Below the pieces are notes generated by a model that saw nothing but the letters and a program-made list of their open reading frames with translations, did no database searches and was not told the DNA's origin. DNA of 64,000 nucleotides from JAOUGY01 sp963785075 (lineage in GTDB: Bacteria; Actinomycetota; Acidimicrobiia; Spongiisociales; ZC4RG35). Positions 51,912 to 60,967 of the stretch are shown here, piece by piece. Each line of letters opens with the position of its first letter. Within the stretch, counting starts at the first letter, position 1. Made by a program: the position numbers and the translations under genes. The stretch covers positions 124,001-188,000 of the forward strand of contig CAWATW010000003.1 of NCBI GenBank assembly GCA_963785075.1, in the 5' to 3' direction.

Positions 51912-53175
51912 CACCGGGCCCGGCAAGCCCGCGACCCGTGAGCACGACTGGCACCAGATTGCTGCCACCGCGCCGACGTTGGCGGCCACCATGCTCCGCT
52001 ATCTCGACCAGATCGCCCTGTCGCTGCAGCCTGCCAGCGTGACATCGGCCGATGGGATCCTGAGAGGGTTCGGTGGCTGGATCGCTGCGAACCATCCCGA
52101 GGTGCTCGGCCTCGCCGATGTTGAGCGCCACCACATCGAGGCCTACAAGGCCTATCTGCCCACCCGGCCCGGCAAGAACGGCGTGCCCCCGTTGTCTGAG
52201 CAGACCATCCGGATCAAGCTTGGCACGCTGCGCACGTTCTTCGAACGCACCTCCGAATGGGGCTACGAAGATGCACCGACCAAGGTGCTGATCTTCAACG
52301 GTGACCTCCCCACACCGGACGATCCCCTCCCGAAGTTCTTGAGCGATGCCGATGCCGGCAAGCTGATGCGAGCAGCGGCAAATGCGCACCCGACCCGCCG
52401 GCTCGTCATCGAAATGCTGGCCCGTACCGGCCTGCGCGTCGGCGAACTCTGCACCCTACCCCTCGACGCCATAGTGTTCATGACTGATCGGCACTGGCTA
52501 CGGGTTCCGGTCGGCAAGCTCCACAACGACCGCTACGTCCCGCTCCACCCCCAACTCGTTGAGCTCCTCAACGCCCACCACGCCGACCGCGACGATGACA
52601 TCGACCGGCTCATCGTCTTCGACGGCCGCCGCCTTGACCGCCACATCGTGATCCGGATGCTGCGCCGGGTCGCCAAGGCCGCCGGCATCGGCCACGTCCA
52701 CCCCCACCAACTCCGCCACACCCTGGCCACCCAGGCCATCAACCGGGGCATGAGCCTCGAAGCCATCGCCGCCATGCTCGGACACAAGACGCTGCGCATG
52801 ACCCTCGTCTACGCCCGAGTCGCCGACCAGACCGTCGCAGAGGCCTACGACCGCGTAAGCGACCAAGTCGACGCCCTCTACGCCAAACCCACCGGCCTTC
52901 GAACCAACGGAGCGGGCTCCGCGTCGATGGCTCGCCTTGGCGCCGAGTTCGACCAGCGCCTCCTCGGCAACGGCCACTGCGAACGCCCCGCCGCCCTCGA
53001 CTACCAATTCGAATCGATCTGCGAATCCTGCGCCCACTTCTCCACCAACCACACGTTCGACCCAGTCCTACAAGCCCAACGAGACCACGCCGCCCAACGA
53101 GACCAGCACGCCCGGGTCGATCTCCTCCAAATGCTCCTCGACCGCAACGCCGCCGCTCAACAGGCCCAGGCCTGA
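51841..53175 (+). CDS. Tyrosine recombinase (site-specific integrase)
   Basis: A 444-residue phage-integrase-type recombinase. An N-terminal SAM-like domain (MLRYLDQIALSLQPASVTSADGILRGFGGWI ... QTIRIKLGTLRTFFERTSEWG) precedes the catalytic domain: Arg199 in TGLRVGELC, His289-x-x-Arg292 in HPHQLRHTLAT, His315 in LGHKT and the nucleophile Tyr324 in TLVYARVAD. A C-terminal Cys/His segment (GHCERPAALDYQFESICESC) may bind zinc, as in some transposon recombinases. It lacks the integron-integrase extra helix as far as I can judge. The start is uncertain: GTG 51841, or ATG 51799 within the PIN fragment. It stands inside the array of palindromic repeats. Confidence 0.88.
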   Translation: MKPARFSTSPNRHVTVPVPVADANTGPGKPATREHDWHQIAATAPTLAATMLRYLDQIALSLQPASVTSADGILRGFGGWIAANHPEVLGLADVERHHIEAYKAYLPTRPGKNGVPPLSEQTIRIKLGTLRTFFERTSEWGYEDAPTKVLIFNGDLPTPDDPLPKFLSDADAGKLMRAAANAHPTRRLVIEMLARTGLRVGELCTLPLDAIVFMTDRHWLRVPVGKLHNDRYVPLHPQLVELLNAHHADRDDDIDRLIVFDGRRLDRHIVIRMLRRVAKAAGIGHVHPHQLRHTLATQAINRGMSLEAIAAMLGHKTLRMTLVYARVADQTVAEAYDRVSDQVDALYAKPTGLRTNGAGSASMARLGAEFDQRLLGNGHCERPAALDYQFESICESCAHFSTNHTFDPVLQAQRDHAAQRDQHARVDLLQMLLDRNAAAQQAQA

Positions 53176-53224
53176 TGCTCGACTACCCCCATATTCAGAA
53201 ACCCCTTGACACGATTACCCACAT

Positions 53225-53287
53225 AAGTGCCGATTCCGTGCACTCGGTGGAATGCTCGTTCGGGTCCCCTATTTGGTGATCGGTGCG
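53225..53287 (+). repeat. Cassette-type palindromic repeat, copy 3
   Basis: 63 bp: aagtgccgatt, cactcggtgg, atgctcgttcg, then ttggtgatcggtgcg. Outer arms gccgatt/gatcggt pair with two G-U. It lies directly after the recombinase gene. Confidence 0.75.
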
Positions 53288-53312
53288 GGCTTCCGATCGC
53301 ACCAGGGCGTGA

Positions 53313-53855
53313 TCAGATAACGGCGAGGATCTGGTCGACTACGCCGATGGGGTCGACCGGTGTGTCAGTGGCGATGGTGACGGTCGGACCGATGCGGAGA
53401 GGGCCCAGTGAACGGATCGCCTGGAATTGCTCGAGTACCTCTGCGAATCCCTTCCGCTGATCACCGTGTGCGGGATGTCGTGAGCGGTTGACGAAACGCT
53501 CCGCCGCTGTGTGCGGGTCGCAGGTGCAGTGGACCTCCACCACCCGCGCCATCGAGCTCAACCATTCGGTTGGCGTTCCCGATGCAGAAGAAAGCTCCGG
53601 GCGCCTCCAGTGCGAGGCCACCACAGCGCCGAGCGACCCCTGAACCAACTGCTGGAGTGTCGCATCTGCTTGTCGGCTCAAACGGGACCGCTCCACCGGG
53701 GAGACCTCGCCCGACGGAAACGAGGCTTCGAGCAGGTCGTCTTTGTCGATTACCGGGAGGTCGAGAAGCGGAGCGATCGAGCGGGCGATTGTGGACTTTC
53801 CGGCGGCGGGCAGTCCGGAGACGACTACCACCAAGGATCGTGTGGTCTTGGTCAT
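53313..53855 (-). CDS. P-loop kinase (AAA family ATP-binding protein)
   Basis: A 180-residue small-molecule kinase-like protein: Walker A GLPAAGKSTIARSIA near residue 14, DKDDLLEASF (acceptor-binding region), a probable lid in FVNRSRHPAHGD, and a C-terminal TDTPVDPIGVVDQIL. Resembles the chloramphenicol phosphotransferase/zeta-toxin-like kinases found in accessory DNA, but no precise family is clear. Its start overlaps the end of the preceding gene on the minus strand (ATGA). Confidence 0.75.
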   Translation of the reverse strand: MTKTTRSLVVVVSGLPAAGKSTIARSIAPLLDLPVIDKDDLLEASFPSGEVSPVERSRLSRQADATLQQLVQGSLGAVVASHWRRPELSSASGTPTEWLSSMARVVEVHCTCDPHTAAERFVNRSRHPAHGDQRKGFAEVLEQFQAIRSLGPLRIGPTVTIATDTPVDPIGVVDQILAVI

Positions 53856-54706
53856 GTCGTGTCCGGGTTGGAGTGGACAATCCCCACGTGATCGAAGACC
53901 GCCCGCTCAGGCGGCGTAAGGGAGTCGATGTCGATCGGTGGTGTGGAGGATTGCCGGGTCCAGCGTCGCCACAACAGCTCACCTTCGAAGGACGCGACCG
54001 GTTCGTCCGGGTCCACCTCGTCGGAATACCACCATTGGTCTCCATGACGGCGGAAACGCCAAGACCGTCCCGCCGACTCCACTCGGATCCGGTCTGCATG
54101 CTCGCGGAGATTGAAGCGACCCAGTGTGTAGGGAAGCCCCCGGGCGAACACGTCCAACACCGTTGCCACGTCGGGGAGCCCCTCAATATCGTCGCCGACC
54201 GCCTCTCGTAGTTGTCGTTCGTGAACCCAATACTCGGTCACTTCACGAGCAGCATCCAGCCAAAGCGGGGCCGGCTCGATCCCCGCCCACGAGACACCCA
54301 GACTCGGCTCATCGAGGCGCCGGGACAGCCACAGCTGGTCGGCCACCGGACCCGCCCACTCCAACATATCCATCATCAGGTGCGGGCTGAGCCGGCGGGA
54401 AGCGACCACCCACTCCTGATTGGTCCGGTCCACCAGTTCCCCCAGAGACTCGCCCGTGCGAGCTGGATTGCGTTCGCTGTGGCCACGAAGACCGCTGATT
54501 CGACCGAGAACGTCGCCAACGACATGGGCCAGCAAGTCGGCCACATCCCATCCGGCGCATGCCGTGGGACGCCGCCAATCATCGGCTGCCAATCCGCGCA
54601 AGAACACCATCAGCCGTTGGCGCTGCGAGGCGAATACCGGTCGAAGATCAACCGGGGCACCAACCTGTACGACTGAAACCTTCACCCAGGGAGTCTGCCA
54701 TGGCAC
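53852..54706 (-). CDS. Maleylpyruvate isomerase/DinB-like (mycothiol-dependent type) protein
   Basis: A 284-residue protein of the actinobacterial MDMPI_N/DinB group. The four-helix N-terminal domain begins FASQRQRLMVFLRGLAADDWRRPTACAGWDVADLLAHVVGDVLGRI, including the W-x-V-x-D-L-x-x-H metal-site motif. Later YWVHERQLREAV supplies a second His. The C-terminal part is a sterol-carrier-like domain (RIRVESAGRSWRFRRHGDQ, FEGELLWRRWTRQ). Related enzymes use mycothiol. Start may be ATG 54706 or GTG 54685. Upstream, 54707-55101 shows only one palindromic repeat copy. Confidence 0.82.
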   Translation of the reverse strand: MPWQTPWVKVSVVQVGAPVDLRPVFASQRQRLMVFLRGLAADDWRRPTACAGWDVADLLAHVVGDVLGRISGLRGHSERNPARTGESLGELVDRTNQEWVVASRRLSPHLMMDMLEWAGPVADQLWLSRRLDEPSLGVSWAGIEPAPLWLDAAREVTEYWVHERQLREAVGDDIEGLPDVATVLDVFARGLPYTLGRFNLREHADRIRVESAGRSWRFRRHGDQWWYSDEVDPDEPVASFEGELLWRRWTRQSSTPPIDIDSLTPPERAVFDHVGIVHSNPDTT

Positions 54707-54843
54707 TCAAGCTGCCGATGCCCAGCACCGCCAACCGACCTCAACCGAAGCACGCGGGAGTTTCTGCCGTCGAATCCCGCTGGACGAGTTGACCCCAACA
54801 CCGCCACAGCCCGTGTTCGATGGGCGGCCACCAGTGCGAGCAG

Positions 54844-54906
54844 GATGTGCCGATCCCGGATACTCGGCAGGATGTGCGTTTCTGCTCGGGACTGGGTGAT
54901 CGGCGC
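54844..54906 (+). repeat. Cassette-type palindromic repeat, copy 4
   Basis: 63 bp: atgtgccgatccc, actcggcagg, gtgcgtttctgctcggg, then gggtgatcggcgct. Arms gtgccgatc/gatcggcgc pair with one T-G. It sits in the 395-bp gap between divergent genes; nothing else is seen there. Confidence 0.75.
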
Positions 54907-55101
54907 TGCTCGTAGCAGGCGCAGAAGCGTTGAGGTGCAGTCCTTCGCAAGATGCCTGTCGCAGGTCGACGGCCCACCGTCCGCGATTGGCGATACAGAC
55001 GCGGTCGATGTGGGCGGGCCTGTTCGCTCGGTCGTCGTCGCGGATGTGGAGGCCCGTTCGCGACACGACTGCCGATCGCACAGTTGGGTAGGGTGCCGCC
55101 C

Positions 55102-56310
55102 ATGTTTGCTGCGTTCAAGGAACGGTTCTGGCTTCCACCTCGTGCCCACGGCGATGTCATCGAGGACCGGACCGTCGGCTTCATCGAGCTGTTCTACGAC
55201 CTCGTGTATGTTGTGGTCATCGCTCGGGCTGCCCATCACTTGGCTGGGCACCTGACATGGCGGGGAGTCGGCGAGTTTGCGGTGATCTTCGGCATGATCT
55301 GGCTCGCCTGGCTCAACGGCAGCGTGTACCACGACCTCCACGGTCGAGAGGACGGCCGCAGCCGCGCATACATCTTCCTGCAGATGGGGATACTTGCGGT
55401 CCTCGCGGTATACACCTCGGACGCCGGATCAGACACGGGCCGGGGGTTCGCCATTACCTACACGGTCTTCCTGCTGTTGCTGACGTGGATGTGGTACACG
55501 GTCCGCCGCCAGGATGCCGAGGGGTGGGCATCGACCACCGCCAAATACCTCGCAGCGATGGGCTCCTCGGTGGTGATCGTGGCGGTCAGCATTCTCCTTC
55601 CGGATGATGCCCGCGTGACGCTCTGGGCGTTCTTCCTGGTCGGCTGGGTCGCCCTCAGCTTCTCCATGAGGCGCGAGCTGGGGACGGGCGACGTCAGTGC
55701 CACGGACTCGACCGTCGAGCGGTTCGGTCTGTTCACGATCATCGTCCTCGGCGAGGTGGTCGTGGGGGTGGTGACGGGGCTTTCAGAGGCGGTCCGCAAC
55801 TTCGGCATCATGGCTACCGGGCTCATCGGTCTCGGCATCGGGTTCGGCGCATGGTGGACTTACTTCGACTTCGTCGGTCGCCGACGCCCCCGCTCCGACT
55901 CGGGAGTGCAATGGATGTTCAGCCATCTCCCGATCAGCATGGGGATCGCCGCCGCCGGCGCAGCTTTGGTGAGTCTCATCGAGCACGCAGGCGACGAACG
56001 GGCGCCTGTCGCAACCGCGTGGGTCCTGACCGGTTCGATCGGGGTCGTGCTGGTTGGTTTGATGGTGGCGATGTCGGCGCTGGTGGACTTCAAGAGATTT
56101 GCATCGATCTACCATCCGCTCACGTGGGTAATGGTGTGGGCTCTTGGAGCGGTGGTGCTCATCGGGTGGTGGCGGCCAGCCCCGTGGATGCTGGTGCTGG
56201 CGATCTTCGCCATGCTGTCCGCAGTCTGGTGGTTCGCTGTTGACCGCTGGCTGCGGCTCCCGAACCCTGATGAGGCACTCCCCGGTGCGGTGGGCCCTTC
56301 TGAGGTGTAA
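55102..56310 (+). CDS. Low-temperature-requirement protein A (LtrA) family membrane protein
   Basis: A 402-residue integral membrane protein of the LtrA family: DRTVGFIELFYDLVYVVVIARAAHHLAGHLTWRG (the F-x-E-L-F-Y-D-L signature), WLNGSVYHDLHGREDGRSRAYIF, ERFGLFTIIVLGEVVVGVV, and YFDFVGRR. About ten or eleven membrane helices. Function unknown beyond the cold-sensitive phenotype in Listeria. Upstream open frame to 54952 has no homology; ATG 55102 starts the fold. Followed closely by an SDR gene on the same strand. Confidence 0.87.
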   Translation: MFAAFKERFWLPPRAHGDVIEDRTVGFIELFYDLVYVVVIARAAHHLAGHLTWRGVGEFAVIFGMIWLAWLNGSVYHDLHGREDGRSRAYIFLQMGILAVLAVYTSDAGSDTGRGFAITYTVFLLLLTWMWYTVRRQDAEGWASTTAKYLAAMGSSVVIVAVSILLPDDARVTLWAFFLVGWVALSFSMRRELGTGDVSATDSTVERFGLFTIIVLGEVVVGVVTGLSEAVRNFGIMATGLIGLGIGFGAWWTYFDFVGRRRPRSDSGVQWMFSHLPISMGIAAAGAALVSLIEHAGDERAPVATAWVLTGSIGVVLVGLMVAMSALVDFKRFASIYHPLTWVMVWALGAVVLIGWWRPAPWMLVLAIFAMLSAVWWFAVDRWLRLPNPDEALPGAVGPSEV

Positions 56311-56355
56311 CCGCCTGCGGACCGTTAGGGTTCACGGCCCGACGGGAAGGATGCC

Positions 56356-57333
56356 ATGGCCGCCTCCGATCAAGTTCCGACGAACTCGGGCTTCGCTCCC
56401 AAGACCGATGGAGCCGACGTCATCGCTGACATCAAACTGGCGGGCAAGACCGCAATAGTCACCGGTGGCTACAGCGGGATCGGTCTGGAAACGGTTCGTG
56501 CCTTGGCGGGTATGAACGTTTCAGTCGTCGTCCCGGTCCGGTCACCGAACAAGGCGGCCGAGAACTTGGCGGATGTCGATGGCGATGTAAGGACGGCGCC
56601 CCTCGACCTGGCAGATCTGGCTTCGGTGCGACGATTCGGCCAGTCGATGCTCGGCGAGCTCGATCATCTCGACATACTCATCAACAACGCCGGCATCATG
56701 GCCTCCCCGGAGACCCGTGTCGGTCCCGGCTGGGAATCGCAGTTCGGCATCAACCACATGGGTCACTTCGCACTCACGAGTATGCTCCTTCGCTTGATCG
56801 AGAAGACGCCGGGATCGCGAGTTGTCGCCCTTTCCTCGACTGCTCACAAGATGGCGGACATCCGTTGGGACGACCTTCATTTCGACAGTGGGCCCTATGA
56901 AAAGTGGCAAGCCTACGGGCAGGCAAAGACAGCCAACGCACTGTTCGCCAACGCGTTGTCGCGACGCCTTGCCGACTTCGGTGCCTCGGCGTTCTCGGTC
57001 CACCCGGGAGGGATCTTCACCCCACTTCAGCGTCATCTCCCGCCGGAGGAGATGATTGCGATGGGCTGGATTGACGAGAACGGTGAGCCGACCGAGATGG
57101 CGACTGCGGGTTTCAAGACGCCGGAGCAGGGCTGCTCGACCACGTTATGGGCTGCAACATCGCCGAACCTCGAGGGCAAGCCGGGTGTCTACTGCGAGGA
57201 CTGTGACGTGGCGGCACCGACCGACCCTGAGAGCCCCTTTGCTCGCTACCAAGGCGTGGATGCCCACGCCTGCGACGATGAGTCCGCCGAGCGGCTGTGG
57301 TCGATCAGCGAATCACTGCTGGAGAGCGCCTGA
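56356..57333 (+). CDS. Short-chain dehydrogenase/reductase
   Basis: A 325-residue SDR of the retinol-dehydrogenase-like type: IVTGGYSGIGLETVRAL (cofactor loop), DILINNAGIMASPE, the catalytic Ser in VALSSTAHK and YGQAKTANALFANAL (YxxxK). The basic RSPNKAAENL after the second strand suggests NADP(H). A C-terminal CEDCDVA and an acidic tail follow. Probably co-transcribed with the ltrA-like gene (45 bp apart). Substrate unknown. Confidence 0.88.
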   Translation: MAASDQVPTNSGFAPKTDGADVIADIKLAGKTAIVTGGYSGIGLETVRALAGMNVSVVVPVRSPNKAAENLADVDGDVRTAPLDLADLASVRRFGQSMLGELDHLDILINNAGIMASPETRVGPGWESQFGINHMGHFALTSMLLRLIEKTPGSRVVALSSTAHKMADIRWDDLHFDSGPYEKWQAYGQAKTANALFANALSRRLADFGASAFSVHPGGIFTPLQRHLPPEEMIAMGWIDENGEPTEMATAGFKTPEQGCSTTLWAATSPNLEGKPGVYCEDCDVAAPTDPESPFARYQGVDAHACDDESAERLWSISESLLESA

Positions 57334-57485
57334 GTCCGCCGCTGGTCATTATCAGGGCGGAGCCGCGGTGCTCCACCTCCGTCGCTCGTGGTCCAGGTGT
57401 CGCGGTCCGGCTGCGTCACGAACAGGGCTCGCGTGTATCTGATCGGTGGGGACGTCCGGGGGTTCCCCTCCCCGGTTTGGGAGCG

Positions 57486-57917
57486 CTAGGTCTCGCTCGG
57501 TACCACCGGATCAGGGCTGCGCTCAGCCGGGTCTGTCCGCCAGGTCCAGGCAAGACTGATGATCGCCAGCAGGGCGAGGATCTCGACGACGAAGAACCAG
57601 ATGTCGTCGAGGTCGCCCGGTGGATTGGCGACCATCGAGGCGATGGCCACGACGGAAACAGTGACGTTGGCCCAGCGGGCTGCCCTGGAAGACAGCACTC
57701 GGTTCAACACGATCATCGAGATGAACAGGCTCAGCACGATCCCGGATGCGAGCAGGAGGCCTTCGGCAACTTCCATCGACATGAGTTCTTCGATCCAGCC
57801 CGGACGCGCGAACTCGTGGATGTCACGAAAGAGCATGTTGAACAAGACGAAGATCCAGAGTGAGGACAACACTCCCCGACGGTCAGCGTTGATGCGGTTG
57901 CTGATGGTGAACTTCAC
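57486..57917 (-). CDS. DUF6326-like four-helix membrane protein
   Basis: A 143-residue membrane protein: VLSSLWIFVLFNMLFRDIHEFARPG, then AEGLLLASGIVLSLFISMIVLNRVL, ANVTVSVVAIASMVA and IWFFVVEILALLAIISLAWTW. The L-W-I-F-V-x-F-N-M-x-F-x-D-I pattern is that of DUF6326 proteins. GTG 57917 follows aggag with good spacing; the frame is open to 58013. Function unknown. It is in a tail-to-tail position with the SDR gene. Confidence 0.75.
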   Translation of the reverse strand: MKFTISNRINADRRGVLSSLWIFVLFNMLFRDIHEFARPGWIEELMSMEVAEGLLLASGIVLSLFISMIVLNRVLSSRAARWANVTVSVVAIASMVANPPGDLDDIWFFVVEILALLAIISLAWTWRTDPAERSPDPVVPSET

Positions 57918-58122
57918 GGTCGGCTCCTGGGACAGATTGGCACTCAAGTAGGTGAGACACCGTAACAAGACGGTCGCAGCAGCTGACCCACTACGAGGAC
58001 CGATATCGCGCACCCGCTGACGTCTTGGATAGAGCCTTTCGTTGCACCTCGCTGCTCACGCAACGCCGTGGGCGCAGAATACCAACACTCAGGGACGGCC
58101 CGGCGAGGGGCAGGCGCTCCTC

Positions 58123-58186
58123 GAAGTGCCGATCCCGAGCACTCGGCGAAGTGATCGTTATGGCGACAGAATTGGTGATCGGCGTG
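58123..58186 (+). repeat. Cassette-type palindromic repeat, copy 5
   Basis: aagtgccgatcccgagcac, tcggcgaagtgatcgtt, then attggtgatcggcgtgct. Outer arms gccgatc/gatcggc are perfect. The left flank cctcg is shared with copy 59608. It lies in the intergenic region between the DUF6326 gene and the vapC gene. Confidence 0.8.
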
Positions 58187-58187
58187 C

Positions 58188-58586
58188 TCAGGATCGGACG
58201 ATGCGGATCTGACAGCGTGGTCCCGGGGCAGCAGCGAGACGGGCATCCGCAGTGACCAGTTCGCAGTTCAACGCTTCAGCGAGTCCGATGTAGGCGGCGT
58301 CGTAGGGCGTCACGTTGGCACGGAGCTCGTAGGCGCGTGTCATGAACGGCAGTGTGGGATGCCGCATGATGGCGAGGTCACCGAGATCTGTGATGGCGCT
58401 GCGGAACCTTCGGGCAGTCAGATCGCCGTTGAGCCAACGTCTGCGCAGCACAGAAACCGTCTCGACGTCGACGAGGTCTGGAGCGGCGAGATCGCGCTCG
58501 GCTCGCAACACCGCTCGCGCCGCGGCACCGTCTGCTCTGTCATCGCCGAGGGCATTGGCGACAACTGAGGCGTCAGCGACGATCAC
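58188..58586 (-). CDS. VapC-type PIN-domain toxin
   Basis: A 132-residue PIN protein: IVADASVVANALG (first Asp), AAPDLVDVETVSVLRRRW (Glu), TPYDAAYIGLAEALNCELVTADARLA (Asp cluster). Encoded just after its antitoxin (58590-58814) on the minus strand, with a 3-bp gap. Confidence 0.9.
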   Translation of the reverse strand: MIVADASVVANALGDDRADGAAARAVLRAERDLAAPDLVDVETVSVLRRRWLNGDLTARRFRSAITDLGDLAIMRHPTLPFMTRAYELRANVTPYDAAYIGLAEALNCELVTADARLAAAPGPRCQIRIVRS

Positions 58587-58589
58587 CGA

Positions 58590-58814
58590 CTAGGTCCGGT
58601 CTTCGGTCAGGTCGGCTACCGCCTGGTCGAATCCAACCCTGCCGCCGTGGCGTCGTTCGATCCGGTCAAGTACCTCGTCCAAAGTCGGCCGCTCCGCAAG
58701 TCGCCTGAGTTCGGCAACCAGATACTGCTGCAGTGACTGTCCCTGGCTCTCAGCGCGCCGCTGCAACTGGGCATGCACCTCGTCGGGTAGATCTCTTACA
58801 AGTACATTCGGCAT
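58590..58814 (-). CDS. FitA/VapB-type ribbon-helix-helix antitoxin
   Basis: A 74-residue antitoxin: PNVLVRDLPDEVHAQLQRRAESQGQSLQQYLVAELRRLAERPT is the FitA-like ribbon-helix-helix. The same pattern recurs in the gene at 61506 (about half identical), so two related pairs lie 2.7 kb apart. Confidence 0.88.
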   Translation of the reverse strand: MPNVLVRDLPDEVHAQLQRRAESQGQSLQQYLVAELRRLAERPTLDEVLDRIERRHGGRVGFDQAVADLTEDRT

Positions 58815-58823
58815 GCTTGCATT

Positions 58824-59072
58824 ATGCTATCAGTAGCGCTCGCTATCAAGGCCCTTGCCCGCCTTCTAGGCATCCGCCACCAACTCTCCACAAACACGCG
58901 CACAGTCGCCTGGCGACCTGCGCAGCGCTCGTCCACGACTCCGACACAACCACTGTCACTTGATTCGGCAGCCGCTCGCCGGAAGGGATGGTCGTGGCAG
59001 GAGATCGGCGATGCCCTGGGGGTGTCGCGGCAGGCAGTCCACAAGAAACACGGGAAACAGGATCATGTTTGA
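58824..59072 (+). pseudogene. N-terminally damaged helix-turn-helix gene
   Basis: Only the C-terminal ~36 residues are gene-like: LDSAAARRKGWSWQEIGDAL then GVSRQAVHKKHGKQDHV, the HTH of small proteins commonly found before Clp-N genes. The upstream 45 codons lack the usual helical N-terminus. It overlaps the Clp-N gene by eight bases, so the pair was once intact. Confidence 0.5.
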
Positions 59073-59553
59073 GCGTTTCACACAATCAGCCCGGATGGCG
59101 GTGAAGGCCGCTATCTCAGAGGCCGAGCGACGCAACGACTCCCATATCGGCACGGAGCATCTACTTCTCGGTGTGGCCGCCGTGTCTTCGGCGCCGATTC
59201 GGCGAGTGCTCGATCTGTCACTTGCCCAGCTGCGAGCTGGCTTGGATTCACTCGACGAATCCGCCCTCTCATCGGTCGGTATCGAAATGGGCGCCGTTGC
59301 GGACATGTCATACGACCTCAGCGTTGCCGACCGGCGCCACCGGTCGTTCACTGGGGGTGGCAAGCACGTGCTGCGGGACGCGCTCGGGCTCGCTGTCGAT
59401 GCCGGTCATCGGCGGATTGGTCCCGAACACATCCTGCTCGCCATCAGCAGACGACCCGCTCACGACGTGTCGTATCGGCTTCTGAGCCACGTCGGCGTCA
59501 CCCCCGAATCGCTCGGCGTCGACCTCGAACGCGCGATGCGGAGATCAGCCTGA
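59065..59553 (+). CDS. Clp N-domain protein (ClpC-adaptor-like)
   Basis: A 162-residue protein made of two Clp repeat halves: MFERFTQSARMAVKAAISEAERRNDSHIGTEHLLLGVAA and then VLRDALGLAVDAGHRRIGPEHILLAISRRP. No ATPase domain. Such free Clp-N proteins are common in actinobacteria beside a small HTH protein, whose truncated remnant lies upstream and overlaps by eight bases. Role unproven; a stress-linked adaptor is plausible. Confidence 0.85.
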   Translation: MFERFTQSARMAVKAAISEAERRNDSHIGTEHLLLGVAAVSSAPIRRVLDLSLAQLRAGLDSLDESALSSVGIEMGAVADMSYDLSVADRRHRSFTGGGKHVLRDALGLAVDAGHRRIGPEHILLAISRRPAHDVSYRLLSHVGVTPESLGVDLERAMRRSA

Positions 59554-59607
59554 CCGAAGCGCAGCGCGCGCTCCGTGACGGCGGTGAGCGCTGACAGGCG
59601 ATCCTCG

Positions 59608-59670
59608 AAGTGCCGTTCTGCTTGGTTTCTGAAAATGAGCGTTATCCGCCCAGAACTGCTGTTATGCGTT
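59608..59670 (+). repeat. Cassette-type palindromic repeat, copy 6 (divergent)
   Basis: aagtgccgttctgcttggttt then aaaatgagcgttat and ctgctgttatgcgt. Left arm and flank (cctcgaagtgccg) match copy 58123 exactly; the right arm has changed. Confidence 0.55.
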
Positions 59671-59696
59671 TCTTGGACGTCGTCCCGAGGGCCTGC

Positions 59697-60554
59697 CTAG
59701 CTCGCTGGATCCACAGTCTTTCGAGAGGACTCGTTGCTGTTGGACGGGAAATCGTCTGGCCAAGTGAAGGTGGGACTCGCGAGCAGCGTTTCATCCATGC
59801 TGAATGAGAGCGTGACGTTGTAGGGCGCCGACCCCAGCTCGAGTACTTGGGTCGTCAGGTTGTCGGGTCCTACGAACCCGACAGTGGAAGCCCAACAGTT
59901 GTCGTCGACGTCACCTTGGAGTTCGAACTCTTCGGAGTCGCCATTGGCAGAGGTCACCGTGACAACAGCGGAGACCTCTTCTGGCTTTGTGGTGAGGTTC
60001 CCCAGCTGAGCACCAAGAGACGCTCCTTCATCGAGGTCGCGGTCGCTCGGGTACCAGAGCACTTGGACATATGTGGGCGGGCCAGGGTGATCTTCGGTGG
60101 TCGTCAATTCGAAGGCCCAGGCGCCATCCCCTTCTTCGCCGCGCCCGAAGATCTCCACACGATAGGTTCCGGCTGGACCGAGCTGCTCCAAAGCAGCATC
60201 GTTCGGGTCGATGTCGACGATGGATGAACCATCGCAATAGCCCTCGCCGACATACAAGGTTCCTTGGAGGGTCCAGTCGAGTGGAAAGCCGACGGTGAGA
60301 GACTCGCCACCGTTGACCGTCAGGGCCGGCAATGGATCCGGTGGAGCACCGTCAGCACAGACAGTCTGTCCAGCCGATGACCAGCAGTAGGCGAATGCGC
60401 TCAACTCCAGCTGGTCCTCGCCTACCGCCACCATCAGGTCAGGCGGGCGCCCCACCTCTTCAGCCGGATCGGAGGATCCGACACTCCCCGATCCGGCACC
60501 GCAGCCCACGACCAACAGCGCGACCAGAGAAACGGCGGCGAGACTGATTCGCAT
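59697..60554 (-). CDS. Lipoprotein of unknown function
   Basis: A 285-residue lipoprotein: MRISLAAVSLVALLVVGCGA with lipobox VVGC, then a Ser/Gly/Pro-rich spacer. Two beta-rich domains follow, with paired cysteines (FAYCWSSAGQTVCADG, YVGEGYCDGSSI, DDNCWASTVG). No known family recognised. It has the same length and overall type as the lipoprotein at 42632, but no clear sequence relation. Confidence 0.78.
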   Translation of the reverse strand: MRISLAAVSLVALLVVGCGAGSGSVGSSDPAEEVGRPPDLMVAVGEDQLELSAFAYCWSSAGQTVCADGAPPDPLPALTVNGGESLTVGFPLDWTLQGTLYVGEGYCDGSSIVDIDPNDAALEQLGPAGTYRVEIFGRGEEGDGAWAFELTTTEDHPGPPTYVQVLWYPSDRDLDEGASLGAQLGNLTTKPEEVSAVVTVTSANGDSEEFELQGDVDDNCWASTVGFVGPDNLTTQVLELGSAPYNVTLSFSMDETLLASPTFTWPDDFPSNSNESSRKTVDPAS

Positions 60555-60616
60555 CTTGGATTGGACGCTAACGATGCCTGAGAAGTTCCGGTGGGGCTTC
60601 CAGCGACCGCACGCCG

Positions 60617-60680
60617 AAGTGCCGCTATGCGTGGTTCGGCGATGTGCTCGTTTCTGCGCCGGACGTGGCGATCGGCGTGG
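60617..60680 (+). repeat. Cassette-type palindromic repeat, copy 7
   Basis: aagtgccgctatgcg, ttcggcgatgtgctcgttt, then cgtggcgatcggcgtgg. It lies between the lipoprotein gene and a toxin-antitoxin pair. Confidence 0.8.
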
Positions 60681-60727
60681 TTGGTCGACCTTCTTCCCCC
60701 CTGTATCACGCGCGATACACTGCGGTC

Positions 60728-60964
60728 ATGTCCGAAGTCTCAATCCGGGAACTCCGCAACCATGGCGGCGACTTGGTCGACCGAGCCGCCAAAGGCGAGC
60801 GGCTCACGATCACGCGCTCCGGGAAGCCGGTCGCTGAGCTGCGACCACTTGGCCGCGAGCCGATGCCGCTCGACGTGATCCTTGCCCGCCGCCGGCAGCT
60901 TCCGCCTGTCGACCCCGACCAGTTGCGCCACGACCTCGACCGGGTCCTCGATCCCGCCCTCTGA
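60728..60964 (+). CDS. Phd/YefM-family antitoxin
   Basis: A 78-residue antitoxin: MSEVSIRELRNHGGDLVDRA then AKGERLTITRSGKPVAELRP, the Phd DNA-binding fold. The toxin gene follows after three bases. Confidence 0.9.
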   Translation: MSEVSIRELRNHGGDLVDRAAKGERLTITRSGKPVAELRPLGREPMPLDVILARRRQLPPVDPDQLRHDLDRVLDPAL

Positions 60965-60967
60965 TCG

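Noticed and set aside
57410..57465. Possible further palindromic repeat copy (perhaps reversed) after the SDR gene
   Set aside because: Only scattered matches (ctgatcggtgg, gtccgg); it cannot be told apart from chance by eye.
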